Part shown: in pieces, positions 25,401 to 34,448 of the stretch | Numbering within the stretch: the first letter of the stretch is position 1 | Layout of the letters: every line of letters starts with the position of its first letter | Source of the DNA: Acidobacteriota bacterium | GTDB lineage: Bacteria; Acidobacteriota; Thermoanaerobaculia; Multivoradales; JAGPDF01 | Direction: 5' to 3' | DNA: 64,000 bases | Assembly (NCBI GenBank): GCA_014584695.1 | Contig: JACTMI010000007.1 | Span: 1-64,000 of the forward strand | Notes under the pieces: model-generated | What the model saw: only the letters and a program-made list of their open reading frames with translations | The model's database searches: none | What the model was told of the DNA's origin: nothing | Translations under genes and position numbers: made by a program

Positions 25401-26050
25401 AGGACGGTGGCGCCGAGCGTTTCGAGGGCGCGCAGCGTCGGCTCGGGATCGCCGGCGTTGAAGAAGCTGACGTCGACGTTCTCGATCCGGCCACTCTTGG
25501 CGAGCAGCTGCTCGCTGATCTTGTAGGCGGGGTGCAGGAGGCCCTGCCAGCGGACGAAGTCGAGCGTCTCGGCGGCTTCGATCTGGCTCTCCCCCGCCCA
25601 GACGAGGTAGGTGTGGTGCGGGTAGTACTGCAGCACCCGCAGGCCCGCCGCCGCCAGCTGACCGATCCACTCGGTCCGCGTCGGCCCGATCAGATGGACC
25701 AGCCGGAGCTGCTCGCCCGCCGAGCTGGCGCGGCTCGCCGCGGGCAGCGCGGGCTCGCCTTCGGCCAGCGGATCGAAGCGGTGGGCGCCCACCCGCACCT
25801 GACCCGCCTCGGCCACCTCCTCGAAGCGGACGCCGCGCGCCTCGAGGTCGCGCAGCCCCGATTCGGTCAGGACCAGCCAGCGGAAGCTGCCGTAGTCGAG
25901 GCTCCGCTCGGCGGGGATGCCCGCGAGCCGGGCGGCCTCCTCGGCGGGGACGCGGACGAAGTGCGAGCCGCGCGCCGTGTCGGCGTCGGCGGCGAGCGGA
26001 GCGAGCAGCCAGAGGGCCGCCGCGGCGAAGCGATAGCTGAGTCGGAACAT
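22499..26050 (-). CDS. secreted S8 subtilisin-like serine protease
   Basis: The 1183-residue product has an N-terminal signal (MFRLSYRFAAAALWLLAPLA), which fixes ATG 26050 rather than the longer ORF. A pro-region of about 270 residues precedes the catalytic domain. The Asp motif is IVDTGVDYDHPDL (about residue 303), the His motif GGHGTHVAGIVGG (about 342), the oxyanion Asn in FSAGNSGPG (about 453) and the Ser motif GTSMAAPHVSG (about 542). C-terminal beta domains follow, including a fibronectin-like block (PRRPTLSWSAAAQAASYLVE). The protein ends in FADSFESGDSCAWSS, a tail also found in the FG-GAP protein at 37351. It is an extracellular protease. Confidence 0.93.
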   Translation of the reverse strand: MFRLSYRFAAAALWLLAPLAADADTARGSHFVRVPAEEAARLAGIPAERSLDYGSFRWLVLTESGLRDLEARGVRFEEVAEAGQVRVGAHRFDPLAEGEPALPAASRASSAGEQLRLVHLIGPTRTEWIGQLAAAGLRVLQYYPHHTYLVWAGESQIEAAETLDFVRWQGLLHPAYKISEQLLAKSGRIENVDVSFFNAGDPEPTLRALETLGATVLQSHAAQPDGAFWDAIVQVGAELLAEIAALPEVVWLGYESPRPTLDDEMSSQIVAGNYTAGVPFIGYNTWLSSVGLDGSGVTWAIVDTGVDYDHPDLGPHIVGGSSFAGACDPPGQPGSDCSGGGHGTHVAGIVGGDASGLFADANGFLYGLGVAPAYGIYAMNSLSGSAWPPAGGWQEHTKRALLGGAIGSNNSWTTGEGTAHGYQASERTHDFMVRDGNFDTPAVAEPFTLVFSAGNSGPGASTLTAPKEAKNMISVANSQNFRAGSIDVITNSSSRGPAVDGRILPTVAAPGTQIASSRNDLGGLCATAIAGTNNLYAFCTGTSMAAPHVSGAAVLLTEWWRQEFPAAGDPSPAMLKALLVNGTVDMGTADIPNNNEGWGRIHLPSMITPTVSRALWDQNELLSDTGQQFQVTLGVPDATKPLKVSLAWTDAPGALGANPALVNNLDLVVENNGNTYLGNRFVSGWSATGGTADIRSNVENVFVQSPGGSATITVAATLIAGDGVPLNGDPTDQDFALVCWNCALQADFTLGAGPASQSICAGANAVYTVDVGSVLGFSNPVTLGASGHPAGTTATFVPNPVTPGNSSTLTIGNTAGASAGSYSIEIQGSSTTGVKTRDVGLEVFTGNPAAATLLTPADGALDVPRRPTLSWSAAAQAASYLVEVAIDAGFGSIVRSTTVPGTSWEVTPALDGDTTYFWRVTGGNACGQTVSAAFEFHTANPTVLLVDDDDDTPNVQDRYQTTLNSLAVYDVWDVVVEGGEPTLDDLRPYRSVVWFSGDRFTGSTSPSAGPQAAAQDALALYLQNGRCLFLSSQDYGWDMLGSGTQAANAFMQQYLGFSQVASDSGDYTRVDGENVYSPYQDLTLTYAGLFSDFSDTLTLGSGQTAFRGDLPAGNTNLGAVSKLGPTYFTTFLAFPLEAMSEANRGLVLQRFFDTCQAEVPMFADSFESGDSCAWSSGAAAACP

Positions 26051-26247
26051 GGTGGGCCCTCTCGACTGAAGAGCCCTCGCCGAGGCAAGCGGCGGCGCGA
26101 GCTCCGTGGACGCCGGTTCGAATCGAACGACGCAGAAACTACCACGAGCGGCGGCCCGGCGTGGTCGCGTCCGGGCGCTGGCCGACGGTTTTCCATTGCC
26201 GCTAGACTGAGGTTTCACGAAGCTCGCTTCGCACGGCGGAGGCCGAC

Positions 26248-27096
26248 ATGAGCCGATCTGGACCGGACTTCTCGAACCCGACCCGCCGCGCCGCCGCGGC
26301 CTGGAGTCTGCCGGCGTCGGGGGTGGCCGCGCTGCTCCTGGCCGCGCTGGCGGCGCCGCTCGCGGGCCAGGGCCGGTGCGACGCTTGCGGCCAGCGACCC
26401 TACGTCTGCGAGGTCGAGATCCGCGCCGCGCGCGGCGGCGAACGGCCGCGCGAGATCGATCCCCGGCGCGGGTTGCGGCTCTCGGCCGGCGAGACGATCG
26501 ACCTGGAGATCCAGGGCATCGACCAGTCGGGGCGGCGCTTCCCCGCCGAGCGCGCCGCCTTCGGCCTCGACCTCGACCGGCGCTGCCCGCGCGGCTTCGT
26601 GCGGGTCGAGGAGCGCGGCGACGGCCGCTTCCGGATCTCCCCCGGCGGCGGCCGCGGCGAGTGCGATCTCTGGCTCTGGGTGCCGGGCAATCTCAACCTC
26701 GAGTGGCGGCTGCCGCTCACCGTCGGCGCGACCGCGCTCGACGGCTACTCGCGGGCGCAGGCGGAGACGATCGCGCGCGCCCTCTACCAGGCGCTGCTCG
26801 GCCGCGACGCCGACCCGCCCGGGCTCGCGGCCGCGGTGGCCGAGATCCAGCGCGGCCGGCTCTCGTCCCAGATCGAGGGGATGGCGCGCAGCCCCGAGTT
26901 CTCGTCCCGCCGCTCCGGCCTTTCGGCCGGCCAGTTGCTCGACTCGTTCTACCTCGGCCTGCTCGGCCGCGAGGCCGACTCGAGCGGCGTCCGCACCTAC
27001 CTGCGCGACGTCGAGCGCGGCAAGATCGCCGAGGTGGTGATGGACATCGTCCGCTCGGAGGAGTTCGAGAGCCGGCTCGCCTCCGGGCGGCGGTGA
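26248..27096 (+). CDS. exported DUF4214-domain protein
   Basis: The 282-residue product has an Ala/Leu-rich export signal ending near LAGQGRC. A beta-rich middle follows, then a C-terminal DUF4214 helical region: ALYQALLGRDADPPGL and SFYLGLLGREADSSGVRTYL are the two repeats. DUF4214 is common in surface and secreted proteins and often mediates self-association. It is transcribed away from the protease gene and lies 19 bases before the carbonic anhydrase gene. Confidence 0.82.
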   Translation: MSRSGPDFSNPTRRAAAAWSLPASGVAALLLAALAAPLAGQGRCDACGQRPYVCEVEIRAARGGERPREIDPRRGLRLSAGETIDLEIQGIDQSGRRFPAERAAFGLDLDRRCPRGFVRVEERGDGRFRISPGGGRGECDLWLWVPGNLNLEWRLPLTVGATALDGYSRAQAETIARALYQALLGRDADPPGLAAAVAEIQRGRLSSQIEGMARSPEFSSRRSGLSAGQLLDSFYLGLLGREADSSGVRTYLRDVERGKIAEVVMDIVRSEEFESRLASGRR

Positions 27097-27115
27097 GCCG
27101 CGGGAGCGCGACGCC

Positions 27116-27718
27116 ATGCCGCACCTGAGCGAGCTGCTGGCGAGGAACCGGGCCTGGGCGGCGCGCCAGGTGGCGGGGGATGCGGGCTACTTCCAGCGCC
27201 TGACCGACATCCAGCGCCCCGACTACCTCTGGATCGGCTGCTCGGACAGCCGTGTCCCCGCCAACCAGATCGTCGATCTCGACCCCGGCCAGATGTTCGT
27301 CCACCGCAACGTCGCCAACCAGGTGTCGCCCGGCGACGCCAACGGCATGGCGGTCGTGACCTACGCGGTCGAGGTCCTGGAGGTGCGCGGCATCATCGTC
27401 TGCGGCCACTACGGCTGCGGCGGCGTGCGCGCCGCCCTGGCGGGCGGTGCGCGAGGGGTGGTCGCCGAATGGCTCGACCCGCTCGCCGAGCTGGCGCGCG
27501 TCCACCGCGCCGCGCTCGCCGCCGAGCCCGACGACGACTCCCGCTGGGCGCGGCTGTGCGAGCTCAATGTCGCCGCGCAGGTGCGGCGGCTGGCGGCGAC
27601 GGAGGTCGTCCGCGCCGCCCGGCGCCGCGACCCGCCGCTCACCCTCCACGGCTGGATCTACGACCTGCGCGATGGCCTGCTGCGCGATCTGGCCGTGGGC
27701 GACGCCGAGGCCCGCTGA
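27116..27718 (+). CDS. beta-class carbonic anhydrase
   Basis: The 200-residue product has the complete active site: zinc ligands in GCSDSRVP (Cys, with the Asp-Arg dyad) and in VCGHYGCGGV (His and Cys). NVANQV is the conserved loop. It interconverts CO2 and bicarbonate in the cytosol. Length and motifs match the Can/CynT-type enzymes closely. It follows the DUF4214 gene by 19 bases. Confidence 0.94.
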   Translation: MPHLSELLARNRAWAARQVAGDAGYFQRLTDIQRPDYLWIGCSDSRVPANQIVDLDPGQMFVHRNVANQVSPGDANGMAVVTYAVEVLEVRGIIVCGHYGCGGVRAALAGGARGVVAEWLDPLAELARVHRAALAAEPDDDSRWARLCELNVAAQVRRLAATEVVRAARRRDPPLTLHGWIYDLRDGLLRDLAVGDAEAR

Positions 27719-27858
27719 GCGAACGGGCCGCGCGCCGGCTCGCCCCGGCTCGCGGCGGGGGCGTCGAGCGCGATAAGCTTCGGCCGCCGCCCTCCCCGGG
27801 CGGCCCGCCCGTCCGGTTCCCCGGCCTTCGGCAGCTCCGTTTCGGAGGGAGTCCGTCC

Positions 27859-29187
27859 ATGAAGATATGCGTCGTCGGCAGCGGCTACGTCGGTCTGGTG
27901 ACCGGCGCCTGCCTCGCCGAGTTCGGCATGCACGTCACCGGCGTCGACAAGGACGCCACGAAGATCGCCGCGCTCGAGCGCGGCGAGATCCCGATCTACG
28001 AGCCGGGCCTCGAAGAGGTGGTCGAGAAGAACGTCAAGGCCGGCCGCCTCCACTTCACCACCGACCTGGCCCCGGCCATTCGCGACGCCAAGGCGGTGTT
28101 CATCGCCGTCGGCACGCCGCCGCTGCCCGACGGCCGCGCCGACCTCTCTTTCGTCCGCCAGGTGGCCGAGGCGATCGGCGACAACCTGAACGGCTACAAG
28201 GTGGTGATCACCAAGTCGACGGTGCCGGTGGGCACCGGCCAGATGGTCGAGCGGGTGGTGCGCGAGCGCTCCGGCGGCGGCCAGGAGTTCGCGGTGGTGT
28301 CGAACCCCGAGTTCCTGCGCGAGGGCTCGGCGCTCGAGGACTTCTTCCGCCCCGACCGCGTGGTGATCGGCGCCCGCACCCAGCGGGCGATCGACGTCAT
28401 GCTCGACATCTACGCGCCGCTCAAGGCGGCGGGGGTGCCGTTCGTGATCGCCAACGTCGAGTCGGCCGAGATGATCAAGTACGCCTCGAACGGCTTCCTG
28501 GCGACCAAGATCTCGTTCATCAACGAGGTCGCCGAACTGTGCGAGCGCGTCGGCGCCGACGTCGAGGTGGTGGCGCGCGGCATGGGGCTCGACAACCGGA
28601 TCAACCCGAAGTTCCTCCACCCCGGCCCCGGCTACGGCGGCTCCTGCTTCCCCAAGGACACCCGCGCCGTGGCCCAGATCGCCGAAGAGCACGGCATGCG
28701 CTTCGAGATCATCGAGGCGGTGCTGTCGGCCAACGAGAGGATCCGCCAGCGGATGATCGGCAAGATCGAGACCGCCTTCGGCGGTTTGGCCGGCAAGACC
28801 GTGGCCGTGCTCGGCCTCGCCTTCAAGGGCGACACCGACGACATGCGCGAGTCGCCGGCGATCCCGGTGGTCGAGGGGCTGGTGGCGCGCGGCGCCCGCG
28901 TGCGCGCCTTCGACCCGGCGGCGATGGCGGCGGCCAGGCCACTGCTGCCGCCGATCGACTACTGCGCCGATCCCTACGAGGCCGCCGCCGGGGCCGACGG
29001 GCTGGTCATCGCCACCGAGTGGAACCAGTTCCGCGCGCTCGACCTGGCGCAGCTGAAGACCCGGCTGGCGGCGCCGCTGGTGGTCGACCTGCGCAACCTC
29101 TACGAGCCGGCGCGGGTGGCGGCGGAGGGCTTCCGCTACGTGTCCGTCGGCCGGGACGTGGCGGCCCCGGCGGAGGCGGGCGCTTGA
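27859..29187 (+). CDS. ugd: UDP-glucose 6-dehydrogenase
   Basis: The 442-residue product has the NAD site [17 protein letters not shown]. The catalytic Cys lies in [15 protein letters not shown], with the conserved [11 protein letters not shown] block before it. It oxidises UDP-glucose to UDP-glucuronate with NAD+. The ATG at 27859 follows GGAGGGAG. The stop overlaps the next gene's TTG start (TTGA), so product and consumer of UDP-glucuronate are coupled. Confidence 0.95.
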   Translation: MKICVVGSGYVGLVTGACLAEFGMHVTGVDKDATKIAALERGEIPIYEPGLEEVVEKNVKAGRLHFTTDLAPAIRDAKAVFIAVGTPPLPDGRADLSFVRQVAEAIGDNLNGYKVVITKSTVPVGTGQMVERVVRERSGGGQEFAVVSNPEFLREGSALEDFFRPDRVVIGARTQRAIDVMLDIYAPLKAAGVPFVIANVESAEMIKYASNGFLATKISFINEVAELCERVGADVEVVARGMGLDNRINPKFLHPGPGYGGSCFPKDTRAVAQIAEEHGMRFEIIEAVLSANERIRQRMIGKIETAFGGLAGKTVAVLGLAFKGDTDDMRESPAIPVVEGLVARGARVRAFDPAAMAAARPLLPPIDYCADPYEAAAGADGLVIATEWNQFRALDLAQLKTRLAAPLVVDLRNLYEPARVAAEGFRYVSVGRDVAAPAEAGA

Positions 29188-30146
29188 AGCGGGCGGTCGT
29201 CACCGGCGGCGCCGGCTTCCTCGGCTCCCACCTGTGCGAGCGCCTGCTCGCCGAGGGCATCGCGGTGGTCGCGATCGACAACCTGATCACCGGCAAGCGC
29301 GAGAACCTCGCCCACCTTCTCGGGCGGCCCGATTTCTCGCTCCAGCTCCACGACGTCTCGCGGCCGATCGAGCTCGAGGGGGCGGTCGACTACGTCCTCC
29401 ACTTCGCCTCCCCCGCCTCGCCGATCGACTATCTCGAGCTGCCGATCCAGACCCTCAAGGTCGGCTCGCTCGGCACCCACAACTCGCTCGGCCTGGCCAA
29501 GGCCAAGGGGGCGCGCTACCTGCTCGCGTCGACCTCCGAGGTCTACGGCGACCCGCTCGTCCACCCGCAGCCCGAGAGCTACTGGGGCAACGTCAACCCG
29601 GTCGGGCCGCGCGGCGTCTACGACGAGGCGAAGCGCTTCGCCGAGGCGATGACCATGGCCTACCACCGGGTCCACGGCGTCGAGACCCGGATCGTGCGCA
29701 TCTTCAACACCTACGGTCCGCGCATGCGCCCGCGCGACGGCCGGGTGGTGCCCGCCTTCGTCGCCCAGGCGATCGCGGGCGAGCCGTTGACCGTCTTCGG
29801 CGACGGCGGCCAGACCCGCTCGTTCTGCTACGTCGACGACCTGATCGAGGGGATCTACCGGCTGCTGCTCTCCGACGAGGTCGAGCCGACCAACATCGGC
29901 AACCCGCACGAGATGACGATCCTCGAGTTCGCCGAGACGATCCGTGACGCGGTCGGCTCGCGCTCGGAGATCGTCTTCGCGCCGCTGCCGGTCGACGATC
30001 CCAAGACGCGGCAGCCGGACATCACCAAGGCGCGCGCGGTGCTCGGCTGGGAGCCGGGCGTGCCGCTCGCGCGGGGTCTGGAGCGGACCATCGCCTACTT
30101 CCGCTCGCTCCAGCCCGCGGGCGCCGGCACGGGAGCGCCCCGATGA
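29184..30146 (+). CDS. UDP-glucuronate decarboxylase (UDP-xylose synthase)
   Basis: The 320-residue extended SDR has [28 protein letters not shown], the catalytic YDEAK with STSEVYGDP, and the UXS marker HYASPASP-like block [29 protein letters not shown] is also typical. It converts UDP-glucuronate to UDP-xylose, giving a precursor for envelope polysaccharide. The start is a TTG overlapping the ugd stop. Downstream genes overlap in turn, forming an operon. Confidence 0.92.
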   Translation: MKRAVVTGGAGFLGSHLCERLLAEGIAVVAIDNLITGKRENLAHLLGRPDFSLQLHDVSRPIELEGAVDYVLHFASPASPIDYLELPIQTLKVGSLGTHNSLGLAKAKGARYLLASTSEVYGDPLVHPQPESYWGNVNPVGPRGVYDEAKRFAEAMTMAYHRVHGVETRIVRIFNTYGPRMRPRDGRVVPAFVAQAIAGEPLTVFGDGGQTRSFCYVDDLIEGIYRLLLSDEVEPTNIGNPHEMTILEFAETIRDAVGSRSEIVFAPLPVDDPKTRQPDITKARAVLGWEPGVPLARGLERTIAYFRSLQPAGAGTGAPR

Positions 30147-30397
30147 GCGCCGGCTTCGCCTGCGCCCGCTGCGGCGGCGACGGCCCGCGGCTCACCCGGG
30201 CGCCGTTCGGCGGCGCGCTCGGCCGCGAGATCCTCGACCGCGTCTGTTCGTCGTGCTGGTCGGAGTGGCAGCGCGCCGAGGTCATGGTGATCAACGAGCT
30301 GCGGCTCAACTTCATGGACCCGTCGGCGCAGGAGGAGCTGGCCACCCACATGCGCCAGTTCCTCGCGCTCGACGGCGGACCGGAAGCGCCGCGCTGA
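30143..30397 (+). CDS. Fe(2+)-trafficking YggX-like protein with added CxxC pairs
   Basis: The 84-residue product has the YggX core ([38 protein letters not shown]), so it belongs to the oxidative-damage protection/iron-trafficking family. Unlike E. coli YggX, which has one N-terminal cysteine, it has CARC near residue 7 and CSSC near residue 35, which together could form a zinc-ribbon-like or Fe-S site. It overlaps the uxs stop by 4 bases (ATGA). Confidence 0.85.
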   Translation: MSAGFACARCGGDGPRLTRAPFGGALGREILDRVCSSCWSEWQRAEVMVINELRLNFMDPSAQEELATHMRQFLALDGGPEAPR

Positions 30398-31167
30398 GCC
30401 CGCACCTGCCGGAGTCGCTCGCGCCGCACCCGGCCGGCGCGCCGCCGGGGTCCCCGCGACGCGCGCTGATCCGCTTCGCCATCCTGGTCGTGCTGATCGC
30501 CGGCAGCTTCGCCGCGGTCCGCTTCACGCCGCTCCGGGAGCTGCTGACCGCCGAGCGGCTGGGCGCGCTGCTCGAGACCGCGCGCGGCCACTGGTGGACG
30601 CCGCTCGCGCTGGTCGGCCTCTACGGCGTGCTCTGCCCGCTCGGCGTGCCGGCGTCGCCGATGATCGTGGTCGGCGGCGCGATCTTCGGCTTCGGCTGGG
30701 GGACGTTCTGGAACTGGCTCGGCGGGCTGGTCGGGGCCACCGTCTCGTTCCTGCTCGCCCGCTTCCTCGGCCGCGAGTTCGTGGAGAAGATCGGCGGCAG
30801 CAAGATGCGGCGCGCCGAGCAGATGCTCTCCCGCCGCGGCTGGCCGATGCTGATCGGCATGCGCTTCCTGCCCGTCCCCTTCGCGCTCGCCAACTCGGCG
30901 GCCGCCGTGGTGGGCGTCCGCCTGCTGCCGTTCCTCGTCACCACGGCGATCGGCCTGGTGCCGCCGATGGCGGTGCTGACCTACGCCGCGACGGCGCTGC
31001 TCGCCGCCGCCGAGGGCAGCCGCGGCGAGATCCTGCGCAACCTGACGCTGGTCTTCCTGCTGTTCGGCTCGCTGGTGATCTTCCCGGTGATGATCCGCCG
31101 CCGCCTGCGCAAGCGCCGCCTGGCCCGCATCCTCGCCCGCCGCGCCGCCCGCACCAACGGCGCCTGA
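30394..31167 (+). CDS. TVP38/TMEM64 (DedA-like) family membrane protein
   Basis: About six transmembrane segments begin at LIRFAILVVLIAGSFAAVRF. The SNARE-associated (VTT) core reads SPMIVVGGAIFGFGWGTFWN, then FLGREFVEKIGG and GMRFLPVPFALANSAAAVVG. Family members are linked to lipid transport across membranes. The start is uncertain. No ATG or GTG fits before the first helix, and a CTG at 30394 overlaps the yggX stop as CTGA, mirroring the neighbouring overlaps. Confidence 0.8.
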   Translation: MSPHLPESLAPHPAGAPPGSPRRALIRFAILVVLIAGSFAAVRFTPLRELLTAERLGALLETARGHWWTPLALVGLYGVLCPLGVPASPMIVVGGAIFGFGWGTFWNWLGGLVGATVSFLLARFLGREFVEKIGGSKMRRAEQMLSRRGWPMLIGMRFLPVPFALANSAAAVVGVRLLPFLVTTAIGLVPPMAVLTYAATALLAAAEGSRGEILRNLTLVFLLFGSLVIFPVMIRRRLRKRRLARILARRAARTNGA

Positions 31168-31190
31168 ACGCCACCTCCGCGACGCCAAGC

Positions 31191-31280
31191 AGAGGAGCGA
31201 GCTGAGGAGGCGAGCGACCGCGGTGGGGTGAGGCCGCCGGATTCACTCCGGCGGCCGAGGGGAGGGCGCGTGCCCTCCCC
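31191..31280. repeat. twin-hairpin dispersed repeat, copy 1
   Basis: Stem 1 is GGCCGCCGGA/TCCGGCGGCC with loop TTCAC (31232-31256). Stem 2 is GGGGAGGGC/GCCCTCCCC with loop GCGT (31259-31280). It lies between two convergent genes, so a bidirectional terminator role is likely. A second copy is at 55692-55779. Confidence 0.85.
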
Positions 31281-31282
31281 CT

Positions 31283-32989
31283 TCAGACAAACAGCGGCAC
31301 GCGTTCGAAACGGTCGACGTCGACCAGGCCCTGGTCGGTCAGCTTGAGGCTGGGGATCACCTCGAGGGCGAGGAAGCTCATCGCCATGAAGGGATCGTGG
31401 AGCGTGCTGCCGAGCGCGCGCGCGGCGGCGATCGCCTCGTCGAGCCGGCGGCGGACCTCCTCGATCGGGCGGTCGCTCATCAGGCCGCCGAGCGGCAAGG
31501 GCACCTCGGCCGCCACGCTCTCGCCCTCCGCGACCACCAGCCCGCCGCCGAGCGCCGCGGCGCGCCGGACGGCGGTCGTCATCGACGCGTCGTCGGCGCC
31601 GATCACCACCAGGTTGTGGTGGTCGTGGGCGACCGAGGAGGCGAGCGCGCCGCGCCGCAGGCCGAGGCCGCGCACGAAGCCCTTGCCCACCGCCCCCGAG
31701 GCATGGTGGCGCTCGACCACCGCCATCGCCAGCAGATCGCGCTCGGGATCCGCCACCGCGCGGCCGCCGCGCACGGTCGGGCGGTCGATCTGGTGCTCGG
31801 TGATCAGCTGGTCCGGGATGGCGCCGATGACCCGCAGCCGGTCGCCGGCCACGGCCACCGTCAGATCGAGGCTCGCCCAGTCGACGTTCATCGTCCCGCG
31901 CAGCCGGGGCAGCGCCGGGCGCTCCGCGCCGCCCACCAGCGCGCCGTCGCGCGCCGCCAGCTGGCCGCCGCGCCAGACCAGGTGCGGGCGCGGGGCGGTC
32001 AGGTCGCGGAAGGCGATCAGGTCGGCGCGCCGCCCGGGGGTGATGGCGCCGCGGTCGCGCAGGCGGAAGTAGTCGGCCGGGCTGGCGGTCGCCAGCCGGA
32101 GAGCCACCACCGGCTCGACCCCGGCGGCGATCGCCATCCGCACCAGGTGATCGACGTGGCCCTCGTCGAGCAGATCGGCCGGCTGGCGGTCGTCGGTGCA
32201 GAGGCAGAGCCGCGGGGAGTTGAGCGGCGTGACCAGCGGCAGCAGGGTCGCGAGATTGCGCGCGTTGGTCGCCTCGCGCAGGAAGACGGTCATGCCCAGG
32301 CGCAGCTTCTCGCGCGCCTCCTCGACCGTGGTCGACTCGTGGTCGGAGCCGATGCCGGCGGCGGCGTAGGCGGCGAGCGGCCGCCCGGTGAGACCCGGAG
32401 CGTGGCCGTCGATCGGCTTGCCGGCGAAGGCCTCGAGCTTGGCGAGCACGTCGGGGTCGCCGTGGACGACGCCGGGGTAGTTCATCACCTCGGCCAGGCC
32501 GAGCACCCAGGGGCTCGAGCTGAAGGAGGCGAGGTCGACCGCGTCGAGGCTGGCGCCGGAGGTCTCCATGCCGGTCGCCGGCACGCACGAGGGCGCCATC
32601 ACCAGCATCGACAGCGGCGACCCCTTGGCGCACTCGAGCATGAAGCGGATCCCCTCGAGGCCGAGGACGTTGGCGATCTCGTGGGGATCGGTGACCACGG
32701 TGGTGGTGCCGCGCGGCACCACCGCGCGCGCGAACTCCGCCGGCGTCACCAGCGAGCTCTCGACGTGGACGTGGGCGTCGATCAGCCCGGGAGCGAGATA
32801 GGCGCCGCCCAGGTCGACCACCTGGCGGGCGCGGTACCCCGAGCCGACCCCGACCACGAAGCGGCCGGAGATCGCCACCTCGGCCGGGTAGATCTCCCCC
32901 GCCAGCACGTCGACCAGCTTCAGGTGGGTGAGCAGCAGGTCCGCCGGCTCGTGCCCCGCCGCCTGCCGGATCCTGGTCGCGAGCTCCAT
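31283..32989 (-). CDS. ade: adenine deaminase
   Basis: The 568-residue amidohydrolase has metal-binding LIDAHVHVESSLVTP near the N-terminus. VTDPHEIANVLG, then GKPIDGHAPGLTG and GIGSDHEST, are the conserved blocks of bacterial AdeC enzymes, and the C-terminal domain has SVAHDHHNLVVIG. It deaminates adenine to hypoxanthine in purine salvage. ATG 32989 follows GGAGG. The gene is alone on this strand, with a terminator-like repeat 3 bases after its stop. Confidence 0.94.
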   Translation of the reverse strand: MELATRIRQAAGHEPADLLLTHLKLVDVLAGEIYPAEVAISGRFVVGVGSGYRARQVVDLGGAYLAPGLIDAHVHVESSLVTPAEFARAVVPRGTTTVVTDPHEIANVLGLEGIRFMLECAKGSPLSMLVMAPSCVPATGMETSGASLDAVDLASFSSSPWVLGLAEVMNYPGVVHGDPDVLAKLEAFAGKPIDGHAPGLTGRPLAAYAAAGIGSDHESTTVEEAREKLRLGMTVFLREATNARNLATLLPLVTPLNSPRLCLCTDDRQPADLLDEGHVDHLVRMAIAAGVEPVVALRLATASPADYFRLRDRGAITPGRRADLIAFRDLTAPRPHLVWRGGQLAARDGALVGGAERPALPRLRGTMNVDWASLDLTVAVAGDRLRVIGAIPDQLITEHQIDRPTVRGGRAVADPERDLLAMAVVERHHASGAVGKGFVRGLGLRRGALASSVAHDHHNLVVIGADDASMTTAVRRAAALGGGLVVAEGESVAAEVPLPLGGLMSDRPIEEVRRRLDEAIAAARALGSTLHDPFMAMSFLALEVIPSLKLTDQGLVDVDRFERVPLFV

Positions 32990-33671
32990 CGCGCAGCCTC
33001 CGCGCGAAGTGTAGCGCCGAATCCTCGAATGACAGGGAGAGGCAAGGCTGGGTCGATCCGACGAAGCAACGGGGAAGCTCCTCCCCATTCTCCGACCGGG
33101 CGAGATGGCACGGCTCGTTGCCCGGGCGAGGGCTGCTCCGCTGCAATCGGAGCGCCTGCCGGGCTAGCTTCGCTCCGCCTGACCCAGGGCAACTGAATCC
33201 ACGAGGTCGAAGCCTCGGCCGTATGCGCGAATAGGGGATGGTTCCCAGACCGCGAACCAGGATCGGTGACGACACTCCGGGGTACTCAGTAGTGCTCGAG
33301 GGGCTCGGCGAGACGTTGGGCGCTCACGCGCGGGCACCTCCTAAAGCTCTCCTTTGTTCCTCGGGTGGGAAGCGCGATTCAACGAGACGAGTCGCTTCCA
33401 GCTTGAGGTTCCGGGCGCTCCAATCCCGATTGCTCTTGAAGCCTGGGCCTGCCGAGCGCCCGAATCTGTCGCCTGGTTCGTTCTCGGAGTAGCCGTTCAA
33501 CCGGCCGATCGCCCTTCGGGCGGCGAAGTCCAGCGAGGCATCGCTTCGGGTTGCTCCCTGGGGATCCGAAGCGCTGAGGGTCAGGGTCAGCCGGCAGCGG
33601 GGGGGCTGAAAGGGCAAGCAGGCCACAGCTTCGAGATACCGGACAGGCATCGGGATCGCAAAGGAGGCGGA
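32990..33671. other. 680-base intergenic region, no supported gene
   Basis: Between adenine deaminase and the exported HETLH protein I see no frame with coding-like third-position GC and no known family. It has lower GC and several short inverted repeats. A promoter for the 33672 operon is expected here, but no convincing -35/-10 pair is visible. A minus-strand ORF (33324-33680) has no recognisable motif. Confidence 0.5.
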
Positions 33672-34436
33672 ATGGAACATCGGAGTCGGAGGCTGCTGGC
33701 TTGCCTCATGGTTGCATGTGGCTTGGTCCTCTCGGTAAAGCCTGCGGTGGCATGGGGCTATGAAGCGTGCGGCATGGGCTGTATCTGCGTGAATTGGCGA
33801 CTCACGCCGGGCTGGGAGTACATCGAGGTGAGATGCTCCCTCGGCATAGGGACGTGGGTGCAGACGATTCCCCCACCGGGGACAACGCCGCCCGACGGAG
33901 TTGGAAGTTTCGGCGGAAACGGTACACCGCAGAGCATCCCAACTCCGCTTCCAGGAAATCCACTGACGCCGCAGCAGTTGCAGAAACTCGACCTCGCGAA
34001 GCCCAAGGCGACCTCAAAGCTCCTCGAGGTGAAGGAACCAGACACACCACCCGGTACGAGATTCGCCACGACTTGCTCTGCGCTCTTCGAGAACAATCCC
34101 ATGGGTCGAAAGGGGGCTGACCTGCTGGCTAATTATGTGATCTTCCGCGACGGAACGGGCGTCAAGGCACCGGGCACACAAACGGTAGTCTGCAACTCTG
34201 ACACGAAAGCGTGGACAACATGCTGTCTTCACAACCGAGTCGTATATCTTTGCAATAGCTTCGGAGCGACAACGAATATCGACGAACTCGCGTATTTCCT
34301 CATCCATGAGACGCTGCATGTTGCTGGGCAGAAGGAGGACTTGAACACAACTGTCGGCCCCGGGAACCCGCCATCCTCCGGACAGATCCAAGACGTCGTT
34401 CGGGCGGCTTGCGCGACTCCGACTAGAATCGAATAG
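33672..34436 (+). CDS. exported putative zinc metalloprotease (HExxH)
   Basis: The 254-residue product has a strong AAGGAGG and a signal peptide (LLACLMVACGLVLSVKPAVA). A proline- and glycine-rich low-complexity segment follows (about residues 65-100). Near the C-terminus, FLIHETLHVAG carries HETLH, the HExxH zincin signature. Several cysteines (ACGMGCIC, TTCC) suggest disulfides. No named family is recognised; the peptidase call rests on that motif. It is in an operon with the helical exported protein 12 bases downstream. Confidence 0.6.
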   Translation: MEHRSRRLLACLMVACGLVLSVKPAVAWGYEACGMGCICVNWRLTPGWEYIEVRCSLGIGTWVQTIPPPGTTPPDGVGSFGGNGTPQSIPTPLPGNPLTPQQLQKLDLAKPKATSKLLEVKEPDTPPGTRFATTCSALFENNPMGRKGADLLANYVIFRDGTGVKAPGTQTVVCNSDTKAWTTCCLHNRVVYLCNSFGATTNIDELAYFLIHETLHVAGQKEDLNTTVGPGNPPSSGQIQDVVRAACATPTRIE

Positions 34437-34448
34437 GAGACAACCTCG

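Noticed and set aside
26108-26128. GGTTCGAATC, resembling a tRNA T-arm
   Set aside because: No acceptor, D-arm or anticodon stem fits around it. No tRNA or rRNA gene was found in the window.
22202-26251. 1349-codon plus-strand ORF antisense to the S8 protease
   Set aside because: It is a GC-bias shadow; the minus strand has a complete catalytic triad, signal peptide and normal start.
32990-33671. CRISPR array or riboswitch in the 680-base gap
   Set aside because: No regularly spaced direct repeats and no recognisable riboswitch core.
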